Positions 25,691 through 34,589 of a DNA stretch of 64,000 nt are shown here, one piece after another (position 1 is the stretch's first letter; the number at the start of each line of letters is the position of its first letter). The stretch is from assembly GCF_001279525.1 (NCBI RefSeq), contig NZ_LGDY01000093.1, positions 1 through 64,000 on the forward strand. The letters run 5' to 3'. The position numbers were made by a program, and so were the translations under genes. The notes under the pieces are model-generated. The model was not told the origin of the DNA. It did no database searches and worked only from the letters and a program-made list of their open reading frames with translations. The stretch is from Nocardia sp. NRRL S-836 (GTDB lineage Bacteria; Actinomycetota; Actinomycetes; Mycobacteriales; Pseudonocardiaceae).

Positions 25691-27334
25691 TCACTGCGCC
25701 TGCGGTCCCAGCCGGATCGACAGCAGCTGGCGCCGCAGCACCTTGCCGGTGGCGTTGCGCGGCAGCTTCGGCACGACCACGACCTCGCGCGGGACCTTGT
25801 GCCGCGCCAGCCGGGTGCGCACGAACTCGCGCAGCTCCCGCACGTCGATGCGGGCCCCCGCGACCGGCACGACGAACGCCCGCAACCGCTGGCCGTACTC
25901 GGCGTCGGGCACCCCGAGCACCGCCGCGTCCCGCACCCGGTAGTGCGTCATCAGCAGGTTCTCCACCTCGACCGGGTACACGTTCTCGCCGCCGGAGACG
26001 ATCATGTCGTCCTCGCGGCCGTCGAAGTAGAGCCGGCCCACGGGGTCGAAGTGGCCGAGGTCGCCGGTCGCGACCAGGCCGTCGATCGACTCCTTCTGCG
26101 TGCCGTCGGTGTAGAGGTCGACGGTGAGCGAGCCGCGCACGTGGATGCGGCCGGTCACGAACGAGCGGGTGATGCGCTGCCCCGCCTCGTCGTAGAGGCG
26201 CACGTCGCAGTTGTGCGGTGGCATGCCGACGCTGGACGGCGCGGCGGCCAGGTCCTCGGGCGTGGCCACGGTGGCGACGGCGACCTCCGTCGAGCCGTAG
26301 AGGTTGTAGAGCACCGGCCCGAGCACGGCCTGGGTGCGCTGCACCAGGTCCGGCGGGAGCGTCGAACCCGAGCAGAACACGACGCGCAGGCGCCGCAGGT
26401 CGTACGAGTCGAGCACCGGGCGCTCCAGCTCCATGATCCGCTGCAGCATCGTCGGCACCACCACGAGCGTCGTGCAGCGCTGGCCCTGCACCGACCACAG
26501 CGTCTTGCGCGGGTCGAAGCGGCGGTGCAGCACCGCGCGCGAGCCCAGCGACATGGCGAGCGTGAGGTGCGAGTAGCCGACCGAGTGGAAGATCGGGGCG
26601 GCGATGAACGTCGACTCGTTCGCCCTCATCGGGATGCGGTCGAGGAAGTCCGACGCCGTCAGCACCGACTTGATCTCGCGGGCGGTGCCCTTGGGGACGC
26701 CGGTGGTGCCGGAGGTCAGCTGGATCACCACGCCGGGCTCGCGCGGGGGGTCCAGCTCGCCGCGCGGCGCCTTGGCCACCAGCTGGTCCAGCGTCGGCGT
26801 GCGGCGGTCCAGGCCGTCACGCGACCAGGCGAGCCAGCGCGGGACGCCCGGCGGCAGCTGGTGGAACAGCGGCGTGAACTCCTCGTCGTGGATGACGACG
26901 GACGCGCGTTCGCGTTGCAGGAGGGCCAGCACGACCGGGGCGCCGAAGCCGGTGTTCACGAGCAGCACTCGCACGCCGAGCTTCGCGCACGCCAGCAGCG
27001 ACTCGACCATGCCGCGGTGGTTGCGGCACATCAGCGCGACGACGTGCGTGTGCTGCAGCCCCAGCGACCGCAGGCCCTGCGCGATCGCGGTCGACCGCCG
27101 GTCCAGCTGCCGGTACGTCATCGACCCGCGGTCGTCGACCACGGCGATGCCGTCCGGGTTCAGCCGCACCGCGCGGCGCAGCGCCGTGACGTTCGGCCCC
27201 CACACCGCGACGTCGCGCAGTGCCTGGAGGGACATCTTGACGTTCGTGAGGCTGACCATGCCCGCTTCGGACAAGACGCGGAGTGAGTGCACCTTGCCCA
27301 CGGCGTCGCGAAACACCTTGCGCAACCCTGGCAT
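25691..27334 (-). CDS. Acyl-CoA synthetase (AMP-binding, fatty-acid-CoA ligase type)
   Basis: A 547-residue ANL-superfamily ligase. The phosphate loop is QLTSGTTGVPKG, the adenine region NLYGSTEVAV, the hinge FDGREDDMIVSGGENVYPVEVE, and the catalytic lysine is in PRNATGKVLRR. The ATG at 27334 has GAGGAG upstream. Sequence type fits medium or long acyl chains; substrate unproven. It is the last leftward gene, separated from the FadR-type gene by 164 bp, so it probably has its own promoter. Confidence 0.85.
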   Translation of the reverse strand: MPGLRKVFRDAVGKVHSLRVLSEAGMVSLTNVKMSLQALRDVAVWGPNVTALRRAVRLNPDGIAVVDDRGSMTYRQLDRRSTAIAQGLRSLGLQHTHVVALMCRNHRGMVESLLACAKLGVRVLLVNTGFGAPVVLALLQRERASVVIHDEEFTPLFHQLPPGVPRWLAWSRDGLDRRTPTLDQLVAKAPRGELDPPREPGVVIQLTSGTTGVPKGTAREIKSVLTASDFLDRIPMRANESTFIAAPIFHSVGYSHLTLAMSLGSRAVLHRRFDPRKTLWSVQGQRCTTLVVVPTMLQRIMELERPVLDSYDLRRLRVVFCSGSTLPPDLVQRTQAVLGPVLYNLYGSTEVAVATVATPEDLAAAPSSVGMPPHNCDVRLYDEAGQRITRSFVTGRIHVRGSLTVDLYTDGTQKESIDGLVATGDLGHFDPVGRLYFDGREDDMIVSGGENVYPVEVENLLMTHYRVRDAAVLGVPDAEYGQRLRAFVVPVAGARIDVRELREFVRTRLARHKVPREVVVVPKLPRNATGKVLRRQLLSIRLGPQAQ

Positions 27335-27498
27335 CAACAGCTCCTCGCGCTGCAAGTCCCCGAGGTGTTCGGACGGTAACTGTCCGCAAGCCCGACGCCA
27401 AGGGTTGTTCCATGCGGAATGAGCATGACAACGCGACAATCGAACGTGCAAACGTTTTCATGTTACCGGAGGGCCGCCGGACCGGCCCGTCCGAGCGC

Positions 27499-28197
27499 TC
27501 AGACCAGGAAGCCCCGCAACAGCGACGCCGTCCCGTCGAGGTGCTCGGCCATCTCCCGGCGCGCTGCGGCCGGGTCTCCGTCCAAAATGGAGTCGATGAT
27601 GCGTTCGTGCTGGGCGTTGGAGTGGGCGAGGTTCGGTTCGAGCAGCGGGATGGTGTCGAGCAGCTCGTTGACCCGCATCCGCGAGTCCGCGACCGCCGCG
27701 GTGAGCGAGGCAGAACCGGTGGCCTCCGCGATCGCCAGGTGCAGCCGGGAGTCCTTGCGGCGGTAGTCGGCGAGCGCCGCGGTGGACGCCTCCTCCAGGC
27801 GTGCCCGCAGGCCGCGGCGCTCCTCCGGGCCCAGCGACCGGCCGGCCGCCTCCTCGGCCGCACCGGTCTCCAGGACCTTCCGCACGGTCAGCGCGTCGTG
27901 GACGTCGCCGACCTCCTTGCCGGGAGCGGGCTCGGGGATCTGCCCGGTGACGAACGTGCCGCCGTAGCGGCCCCGGCGCGACTCGACGTAGTCGTTCTCC
28001 TGCAACGACCTGATGGCCTCGCGCACGGTCACCCGGCTCACGCCGAGCCGGGTGGCCAGCTCCCGTTCGGACGGCAGCCGCTCCCCCGGCGCGACGACGC
28101 CGAGCCGGATGGCCTGCATGAGCCGTTCGACGGTCTCCTCGAAGGCGTTGCCCGCCCGCACCGGGCGGAACAACGCCTCCTGCGCGTGTTCCATCAT
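27499..28197 (-). CDS. FadR/GntR-family regulator
   Basis: A 232-residue GntR regulator with winged helix at residues 16-85 (PSERELATRLGVSRVTVREAIRSLQEND) and a FadR/FCD helical ligand domain behind it (ADSRMRVNELLDTIP, HERIIDSILDGD). FCD domains bind small carboxylates with a metal. It follows the SDR gene by 17 bp and is the last member of the ligase-dehydrogenase operon, which it probably represses. Two adjacent ATG codons occur at its start. Confidence 0.87.
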   Translation of the reverse strand: MMEHAQEALFRPVRAGNAFEETVERLMQAIRLGVVAPGERLPSERELATRLGVSRVTVREAIRSLQENDYVESRRGRYGGTFVTGQIPEPAPGKEVGDVHDALTVRKVLETGAAEEAAGRSLGPEERRGLRARLEEASTAALADYRRKDSRLHLAIAEATGSASLTAAVADSRMRVNELLDTIPLLEPNLAHSNAQHERIIDSILDGDPAAARREMAEHLDGTASLLRGFLV

Positions 28198-28214
28198 CTG
28201 CCGTGCTGCTTCTC

Positions 28215-28982
28215 TTAGAGGGGCGTCACGTACGCGCCGGCGATGCCGCCGTCCACGAGGAAGTTCGACGCCGTGATGAACGACGAGTCGTCGCTCGCCA
28301 GGAACGCCACCGCCGCGGCGATCTCGGCCGGCTCGGCGAACCGGCCCAGCGGCACGTGGACCAGGCGCCGCGCGGCCCGCTCGGGGTCCTTCGCGAACAG
28401 CTCCCGCAGCAGCGGCGTGTTGACCGGGCCGGGTGAGAGCGCGTTCACGCGGATGCCCTCCCTGGCGAACTGCACGCCGAGCTCACGTGACATCGCGAGC
28501 ACGCCGCCCTTCGAGGCCGTGTAGGAGATCTGCGAGGTCGCCGCGCCCATCGTCGCCACGAACGACGCCGTGTTGATGATGGAGCCCTTGCCGTTGGCCA
28601 GCATGTGCGGGATCGCCCACTTGCAGCACAGGTAGACCGACGTGAGGTTCACCTTCTGCACGCGCTCCCACGCCTCGATGCCCGTCGTGAGGATCGAGTC
28701 GTCGTCGGGCGGCGAGATGCCGGCGTTGTTGAACGCGATGTCCAGCTTGCCGTAGGTGTCCACAGTGGTCTGGAACAGCGCTTTGACCTGTTCCTCGTCG
28801 GTCACGTCGACCTGGACGAACAGCCCGCCCGCCTCGTCGGCGGCCGCCTTGCCGCTCGCCGGGTCGACGTCGGCGACGACGACCTTCGCGCCCTCGCTCG
28901 CGAACCGGCGCACGGTCGCAAGTCCGATGCCGCTGCCGCCACCCGTCACGACGGCCACGCGGCCCTCGAGTCGCTGCACCAT
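28215..28982 (-). CDS. Short-chain dehydrogenase/reductase
   Basis: A 255-residue classical SDR: GGGSGIG cofactor motif, NNAG, a serine in the SFVATMG region, and the YTASK catalytic pair. The ATG at 28982 has GAGGAG about ten bases upstream. It sits between an aldehyde dehydrogenase and a FadR regulator, so it probably oxidises or reduces an alcohol or keto intermediate of the gamma-glutamyl pathway. It may equally be a 3-oxoacyl-type reductase; the substrate is not visible. Confidence 0.82.
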   Translation of the reverse strand: MVQRLEGRVAVVTGGGSGIGLATVRRFASEGAKVVVADVDPASGKAAADEAGGLFVQVDVTDEEQVKALFQTTVDTYGKLDIAFNNAGISPPDDDSILTTGIEAWERVQKVNLTSVYLCCKWAIPHMLANGKGSIINTASFVATMGAATSQISYTASKGGVLAMSRELGVQFAREGIRVNALSPGPVNTPLLRELFAKDPERAARRLVHVPLGRFAEPAEIAAAVAFLASDDSSFITASNFLVDGGIAGAYVTPL

Positions 28983-29020
28983 TTCTGAGTCTCCTCGTGT
29001 GTGTTCCGGATTCGCCAGCA

Positions 29021-30373
29021 TCAGGTCGCGATGAAGACGTTCTTGAGCTCGGTGAAGGCGTCCAGCGCGTCCGGGCCGAGCTCACGGCCGAGCCCCGACT
29101 GCTTCACACCGCCGAACGGCGTCCAGTAGCGGACGGACGAGTGCGAGTTGACCGACAGGTTGCCGGCCTCGACCGCCCGCGACACCCGGATCGCGCGGCC
29201 GACGTCCCGCGTCCAGATCGAGCCGGACAGGCCGTACTCGGAGTCGTTCGCGATCCGGACGGCGTCGTCCTCGTCGGTGAACCGCAGCACGACGACGACC
29301 GGGCCGAAGATCTCCTCGGTGACCGTGCGGTCGTCGTAACCGGGCGTGAGGACCGTGGGCGGGAACCAGAACCCCGGCCCGTCCGGCGCCGTCCCGCGGA
29401 ACGCGACCGGTGCGTCGTCCGGCACGTAGGACGCCACCTTGCCCAGGTGCGCCGCGGAGATGAGCGGTCCCATCTCGGTCGCCTCGTCGCCAGGGGTGCC
29501 GACCTTCACCCCCTTGACCGCGGGCTCCAGCAGTTCCATGAACCGGTCGTAGACGCTCTCCTGCACCAGGATCCGGCTGCGGGCGCAGCAGTCCTGCCCG
29601 GCGTTGTCGAACACCCCGTACGGCGCCGTCGCGGCCGCCTGCTCCAGGTCGGAGTCCGCGAACACGATGTTCGCCGACTTGCCGCCCAGCTCCAGCGTCA
29701 CCCGCTTCACCTGGTCGGCACAGCCCGCCATGACGTGCTTGCCGACCCCGGTCGACCCGGTGAAGACGACCTTGCGCACCAACGGGTGCGTGACGAACCG
29801 GTTGCCGACGACGCTGCCCTTGCCGGGCAGCACCTGGAACACGTCCTGCGGGATGCCCGCCTCCCTGGCCAGCTCGCCGAGCCGGATCGCGGTGAGCGGC
29901 GTGAGCTCCGCGGGCTTGAGCACCACCGTGTTGCCGGCGGCCAGCGCGGGCGCGAACCCCCAGCCGGCGATCGGCATGGGGAAGTTCCACGGCACGATCA
30001 CGCCGACGACGCCGAGCGGTTCGTGGAACGTCACGTCGAGCCCGCCTGCGACCGGGATCTGCTTGCCGAACAACCGTTCCGGCGCGGCCGCGTAGTACTG
30101 CAGCACGTCGCGGACGTTGCCGGCCTCCCAGCGGGCGTTGCCGATGGTGTGCCCGGAGTTCTCGACCTCCAGCCGCGCCAGCTCCTCGTTGTGCGCGTCG
30201 ACCAGCTCCGCGAACCTCCGCAGCAGCCGCGCGCGGTCACCGGGCGCGACGGCCCGCCAGCTCCCGAACGCCCTGTGCGCCTTGGCGATCGCGGCATCGG
30301 TCTCGTCGAGGGTGGTGTGCGGGACGGACCGCACGACCTCCTCGGTGGCCGGGTTGATGACGTCGAAGGTCAC
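29021..30373 (-). CDS. NAD(P)-dependent aldehyde dehydrogenase (gamma-glutamyl-aldehyde type)
   Basis: A 450-residue aldehyde dehydrogenase with PWNFPMPIAGW, the cofactor motif FTGSTGVGK, the active-site glutamate in LELGGKSAN and the nucleophile in NAGQDCCARS, where two adjacent cysteines occur. The GTG at 30373 with AGGAGAG upstream overlaps the hydrolase stop by 4 bp. Next to a glutamine-synthetase-like ligase and a gamma-glutamyl hydrolase it most probably oxidises a gamma-glutamylated amino-aldehyde, as PuuC does for putrescine or the equivalent enzyme does for ethanolamine. Confidence 0.85.
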   Translation of the reverse strand: MTFDVINPATEEVVRSVPHTTLDETDAAIAKAHRAFGSWRAVAPGDRARLLRRFAELVDAHNEELARLEVENSGHTIGNARWEAGNVRDVLQYYAAAPERLFGKQIPVAGGLDVTFHEPLGVVGVIVPWNFPMPIAGWGFAPALAAGNTVVLKPAELTPLTAIRLGELAREAGIPQDVFQVLPGKGSVVGNRFVTHPLVRKVVFTGSTGVGKHVMAGCADQVKRVTLELGGKSANIVFADSDLEQAAATAPYGVFDNAGQDCCARSRILVQESVYDRFMELLEPAVKGVKVGTPGDEATEMGPLISAAHLGKVASYVPDDAPVAFRGTAPDGPGFWFPPTVLTPGYDDRTVTEEIFGPVVVVLRFTDEDDAVRIANDSEYGLSGSIWTRDVGRAIRVSRAVEAGNLSVNSHSSVRYWTPFGGVKQSGLGRELGPDALDAFTELKNVFIAT

Positions 30374-31053
30374 GCTTCTCTCCTTGACACGTCTACCAGG
30401 GCCTGGAACAGCCTCAGGTCCTCGATGTCCTGCTCCGGGTGCGACTGCACGCCGACGACGAACCGCGCACCGTCCAGCTCCACGGCCTCGACGGTCCCGT
30501 CGGGCGCCGTGGCCGTGACCCGGAGACCGTCCGCGACCCGGTCCAGCGACTGGTGGTGGTGACACTGCACGGTCGTGTGGTCACCCAGCACCGCGTGCAG
30601 CCGCGAGCCCGGTGTGACGTCCACGCTCGTGTGCTCGAACACGCCCGGCGCCGGGTTGTGGCCCTCGATGTGCTGGTGCAGCGTGCCACCCAGCGCCACG
30701 TTGAGCACCTGCATGCCGCGGCACACACCGAGCACCGGCAGGCCGAGCTCCAACGCCGCCTCCACCAACGCGAACTCGGCCTCGTCTCGGTCGCGCCGCG
30801 GCGCCCCGGTGCGCGGGTCCGGCTCGGCGCCGTAGGTGGCGGGGTCCACGTCGGCACCGCCCGCGATCACCAGCGCGTCGAGGAACCCGATGGTCTGCGC
30901 GGTCCACGTGCCGACCGGCGGCAGCATCACCGGGTTGCCACCGGCCCGCACCACGCAGTCGAGGTAGCCGCGGTAGAGCACGGCGGCCTCCACGTCCCAG
31001 TGGCCGAAGCGCGTGCGCTCCAGGTACGTGCTGATGCCGATGAGGGGCGGAAT
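30370..31053 (-). CDS. Class I glutamine-amidotransferase-like gamma-glutamyl hydrolase (PuuD type)
   Basis: A hydrolase of about 225 residues that should release glutamate from a gamma-glutamyl acid (PuuD role). The catalytic cysteine is in GVCRGMQVLN and the His-Glu pair in VQSHPEQD. The core starts PPLIGISTYLERTRFG. No ATG, GTG or TTG lies just before the core, so the start given (31053) only marks where homology begins. In-frame upstream GTG codons lie at 31155 and 31587. The latter has GAGAAGG before it, overlaps the upstream ligase gene by 20 bp, and would add about 178 residues, most of them 8-residue repeats. If real, this would be an unusual repeat-tailed enzyme. The 3' end overlaps the aldehyde dehydrogenase. 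Confidence 0.75.
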   Translation of the reverse strand: MPPLIGISTYLERTRFGHWDVEAAVLYRGYLDCVVRAGGNPVMLPPVGTWTAQTIGFLDALVIAGGADVDPATYGAEPDPRTGAPRRDRDEAEFALVEAALELGLPVLGVCRGMQVLNVALGGTLHQHIEGHNPAPGVFEHTSVDVTPGSRLHAVLGDHTTVQCHHHQSLDRVADGLRVTATAPDGTVEAVELDGARFVVGVQSHPEQDIEDLRLFQALVDVSRREA

Positions 31054-31139
31054 TGTCGTACCTGCCTGCGATGATTGGACTGGGGTGCGCAGACCCCCCG
31101 GAGGGGGACCAATCGGGATCGGTTCAGTGCCGGGGTCCG

Positions 31140-31567
31140 GCCGACGTGCGGCCACGCGCTCAGCGCCACGTCCCGAGCCGCGTGCCGAGCCACGTACCGA
31201 GCCGGGTTCGGAACCATGGTCAGATTCGCGCTCAGCGCCACGTTGCAGCGCGCGTTCGGTGCCATGGGACAGCGCGCGTTCGGTGCCGTGCGCCAACCCG
31301 CGTTCGGTGCCGTGCGCCAGCCCACGTTCGGCGCCATGAGCCAGCCCACGTTCGGTGCTGCGGCGTGCCGCGTCCTCAGCGCCACTTCCGGACCCGCGCA
31401 CAGCGCCGGGTTCGGACCCGGGTCCCGACCTCGCGCCGGGCCCACGCTCGGCGCCGCGTTCCACACCACGCTCACCGTCGTGTGCCAGCCCGCGTTCAGC
31501 GCCGCGTTCGGACCCACGTCCCGACCCAAGGCCGGGTCCACGCTCAGCACCGCGGTCAGCCCCGCGT
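31140..31567. repeat. 24-bp tandem repeat array between ligase and hydrolase genes
   Basis: A minisatellite with clear 24-bp units at 31246, 31270, 31294, 31318 and 31342 (core CGTTCGGTGCCGTGCGC) and more degenerate units on both sides. Because the period is a multiple of three, all frames stay open. In the frame of the hydrolase it reads as 8-residue units such as TERGLAHG. The array fills the whole space between two operon genes that normally abut. Confidence 0.8.
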
Positions 31568-32908
31568 TCAGAGGCGTTCGAAGCCACGGACCTTCTCCCA
31601 GTCGGTGATCGCGGCGTCGAACGCCTTCAGCTCGATCCGCGCCGCGTTGAGGTAGTGGTCGACGACCTCGGCGCCGAACGCGTCGCGCGCGAGTTCGCTG
31701 CCCGCCAGCAGGTCGGCCGCGTCGCGCAGCGTCGTCGGCACGGTCGGGCGGTCGGAGGCGTAGGCGTTGCCGACGAACTCGTCCTCCAGCTCCAGCTTCC
31801 GCTCGACGCCGTGCAGCCCGGCCGCGATCAGCGCCGCCACCGCCAGGTACGGGTTCACGTCGCCGCCGGGCACCCGGTTCTCGAACCGCAGCGACTGCCC
31901 GTGGCCGACCACCCGCAGCGCGCACGTGCGGTTGTCGCGGCCCCACGCCACGGCGGTCGGCGCGAACGAGCCCTCCACGAACCGCTTGTAGGAGTTGATG
32001 TTCGGTGCCAGGAAGTAGGTGAGCTCGCGCAGCGCGGCCAGCTGGCCCGCGAGGAAGTGCTTCATCAGCTCCGACATGCCGTGGCCCTCCGCGAAGACCG
32101 GCTCGCCGTCCTTCGAGCGCAGCGACAGGTGGATGTGGCAGGAGTTGCCCTCGCGTTCGTTGTACTTCGCCATGAACGTCAGCGACCTGCCCTGCTGTGC
32201 CGCGATCTCCTTGGCGCCGTTCTTGTAGATGGCGTGCTGGTCGCAGGTGCGCAACGCCGTCGTGTAGCGGAAGGCGATCTCGTGCTGGCCGGGGTTGCAC
32301 TCGCCCTTGGCCGACTCGACGACCATGCCCGCGCCCGTCATGCCGTTGCGGATGGCCCGCAGCAGCGGTTCGACGCGTGCGGTGCCCAGCAGCGAGTAGT
32401 CCACGTTGTACTGGTTGGAGGGCGTGAGGTTGCGGTAGCCGGCGTTCCAGGCCTGCTCGTAGGTGTCGTCGAAGACGATGAACTCGAGCTCGGTGCCGAC
32501 GTAGCAGTCGAGTCCGAGCTCGGCGAGCCGGTCGAGCTGCTTGCGCAGGACCTGCCGGGGTGAGGCGACGACCGGGTCGCCGTTCTCCCAGACGACGTCG
32601 CACATGACGAGCGCGGTGCCCTCCTGCCACGGCACGCGCCGCAGCGTCGCGAGGTCCGGCTTCATCACGAAGTCGCCGTACCCGCGCTCCCAGCTCGACA
32701 TCGCGTAGCCGCTCGCGGGGTTCATCTCGACGTCGACCGCGAGCAGGTAGTTGCAGCCCTCCGCGGAGTGGCCGAGCACCTCGTCGAGGAAGTACCGGGC
32801 AGCGCAGCGCTTGCCCTGCAGGCGGCCCTGCATGTCCACGATCGCGACCAGGACGGTGTCGATCTCCCCGGTGTCCACGGCCGCGCGCAACTCCTCGACG
32901 GTCAGCAT
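31568..32908 (-). CDS. Glutamine-synthetase-like gamma-glutamylpolyamine/ethanolamide ligase
   Basis: A 446-residue GSI-type ligase, but not a true glutamine synthetase: it matches the GlnA3/GlnA4 group that gamma-glutamylates polyamines or ethanolamine. Motifs include TELEFIVFDD for metal and glutamate binding, the ammonium/amine pocket region ESAKGECNPGQHEIAFRY, NSCHIHLSL, and RFENRVPGGDVNPY. The ATG at 32908 has GAGGAA eight bases upstream; a TTG five codons earlier is less likely. It is divergent from the APC permease and leads the operon with hydrolase, aldehyde dehydrogenase, SDR and FadR genes. Confidence 0.85.
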   Translation of the reverse strand: MLTVEELRAAVDTGEIDTVLVAIVDMQGRLQGKRCAARYFLDEVLGHSAEGCNYLLAVDVEMNPASGYAMSSWERGYGDFVMKPDLATLRRVPWQEGTALVMCDVVWENGDPVVASPRQVLRKQLDRLAELGLDCYVGTELEFIVFDDTYEQAWNAGYRNLTPSNQYNVDYSLLGTARVEPLLRAIRNGMTGAGMVVESAKGECNPGQHEIAFRYTTALRTCDQHAIYKNGAKEIAAQQGRSLTFMAKYNEREGNSCHIHLSLRSKDGEPVFAEGHGMSELMKHFLAGQLAALRELTYFLAPNINSYKRFVEGSFAPTAVAWGRDNRTCALRVVGHGQSLRFENRVPGGDVNPYLAVAALIAAGLHGVERKLELEDEFVGNAYASDRPTVPTTLRDAADLLAGSELARDAFGAEVVDHYLNAARIELKAFDAAITDWEKVRGFERL

Positions 32909-33000
32909 CCCGCGTTCCTCCAAAGGTCTGTCTGCGAGCCATTGGCGGCATCATCTTGACACCACGGGGTGACCGGCGCCACCCTCAGCCTTCGTCTAAA

Positions 33001-33016
33001 GGACTGGACGGAGTCC
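33001..33016. promoter_or_regulatory. Inverted repeat in the ligase/permease divergent promoter
   Basis: GGACTGGACGGAGTCC has five-base inverted arms (GGACT/AGTCC) around a six-base centre, 18 bp before the permease ATG. It is a possible FadR-type operator for both transcription units, judged only on position and symmetry. Confidence 0.25.
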
Positions 33017-33033
33017 AAATGAGGAGGACGCCG

Positions 33034-34581
33034 ATGAGCCACGAAGCAGACGGAGCAGACAGTCCTGCCACCACCCCGCGGTCCGCCGACGAACAGCGCC
33101 TGCACGAGCTCGGCTACGCGCAGGAGCTGTCCAGGACGATGTCCGGGTTCTCCAACTTCGCCGTGTCGTTCACGATCATCTCGATCCTCTCCGGCTGCCT
33201 GACCCTCTACGGCTTCGGCATGAACACCGGTGGTCCCGCGCTCATCGTGTGGGGCTGGCCGTTCGTCGGCCTGATGACGCTGGTCGTGGGTCTTGCGATG
33301 GCGGAGGTCTGCTCCAGCTTCCCGACAGCGGGCGGGCTGTACTACTGGGCGGCGAAGCTCGCGCCGAGCAACGGCGCCGCCTGGTCGTGGTTCACCGGCT
33401 GGTTCAACTTCCTCGGCCAGGTCGCGGTGACGGCGGGCATCGACTTCGGTGCCGCGTTCTTCATCAACGCGTTCCTCGACCTGCAGTTCGGTTACGCCGC
33501 CACGCCCCCGCACACGATCCTGATCTTCGGCGTGGTCCTGGTCCTGCACGGCCTGCTGAACACGTTCGGCGTCAAGCTCGTCGCGCTGCTCAACGACATC
33601 AGCGTGTGGTGGCACATCGCCGGCGTGCTCGTCATCGTCGGCGCGCTGGTGGTCCTGCCGTCGGAGCACCAGTCCGCCTCGTTCGTCTTCACGCACTTCG
33701 TCAACAACACCGGCTGGTCGTCGGCGTTCTACGTCGGCATGCTCGGCCTTCTGCTGGCGCAGTACACGTTCACCGGCTACGACGCCTCGGCGCACATGAC
33801 CGAGGAGACGCACGACGCGGCGCGCAGCGGCCCGCGCGGCATCGTGATGTCGATCGTGGTGTCGCTGGTCGCGGGTTGGGTGCTGCTGGTCGGCATCACG
33901 TTCGCCATCCGCGACTACGACGGCGCCGTCACGAGCTCGACGGGCGTGCCCCCGGCCCAGATCTTCATCGACGCGCTCGGGCTCACGGGCGGCAAGCTGC
34001 TGCTGCTGATCGCGATCGGCGCCCAGCTGTTCTGCGGCATGTCGTCGGTCACCGCGAACTCGCGGATGATCTACGCGTTCTCCCGTGACGGCGCGCTGCC
34101 CGCGTCACGGGTCTGGCACAAGATCAACAAACGCACCCGGACGCCCACCAACGCGATCTGGCTGGCCGCGGGCGGCGCGTTCGTGCTCGGCCTGCCGTAC
34201 CTGTGGAACGCGACCGCGTACGCGGCGGTCACGTCGATCGCGGTGATCGGGCTCTACATCGCCTACGTGCTGCCCACGCTGCTGCGGCTGCTGCAGGGCG
34301 ACCGGTTCGACCGCGGGCCGTGGCACCTGGGCAGGTGGAGCAAGCCCGTCGGGGTCGTGGCGGTGGCGTGGGTCGTGTTCATCACCGTGCTGTTCATGCT
34401 GCCGCAGGCGAGCCCGGTGACGGCGAAGACGTTCAACTACACGCCGATCGCGGTGCTCGTGGTGCTCGGCTTCGCGGGCATCTGGTGGCTCGCCTCCGCG
34501 CGGAAGTGGTTCACCGGCCCCAAGGTCCAGGGCACGCCGGAGGAACTGGCCGCGATCGAACGGGACCTGGACTCGGTCTGA
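33034..34581 (+). CDS. APC-family amino acid/amine permease
   Basis: A 515-residue transporter with about twelve membrane helices. It begins with a 35-residue soluble tail, then LGYAQELSRTMSGFSNFAVSF and SGCLTLYGFG, hallmark of GABA/putrescine/ethanolamine-type APC permeases. The ATG at 33034 is preceded by GAGGAGG, which decides against an ATG at 33019. Its divergent position to the gamma-glutamyl ligase operon suggests that it imports the amine which that pathway degrades. Confidence 0.88.
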   Translation: MSHEADGADSPATTPRSADEQRLHELGYAQELSRTMSGFSNFAVSFTIISILSGCLTLYGFGMNTGGPALIVWGWPFVGLMTLVVGLAMAEVCSSFPTAGGLYYWAAKLAPSNGAAWSWFTGWFNFLGQVAVTAGIDFGAAFFINAFLDLQFGYAATPPHTILIFGVVLVLHGLLNTFGVKLVALLNDISVWWHIAGVLVIVGALVVLPSEHQSASFVFTHFVNNTGWSSAFYVGMLGLLLAQYTFTGYDASAHMTEETHDAARSGPRGIVMSIVVSLVAGWVLLVGITFAIRDYDGAVTSSTGVPPAQIFIDALGLTGGKLLLLIAIGAQLFCGMSSVTANSRMIYAFSRDGALPASRVWHKINKRTRTPTNAIWLAAGGAFVLGLPYLWNATAYAAVTSIAVIGLYIAYVLPTLLRLLQGDRFDRGPWHLGRWSKPVGVVAVAWVVFITVLFMLPQASPVTAKTFNYTPIAVLVVLGFAGIWWLASARKWFTGPKVQGTPEELAAIERDLDSV

Positions 34582-34589
34582 GGCGTGGC

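Noticed and set aside
31140..31567. CRISPR array
   Set aside because: Units are directly contiguous and degenerate with no unique spacers, and no cas genes are in the window.
31075..31608. Plus-strand open frame through the 24-bp repeats (QPTFGA-type octapeptides)
   Set aside because: Open only because the repeat period is a multiple of three; it lacks a supported ribosome binding site and runs into the antisense of the ligase gene.
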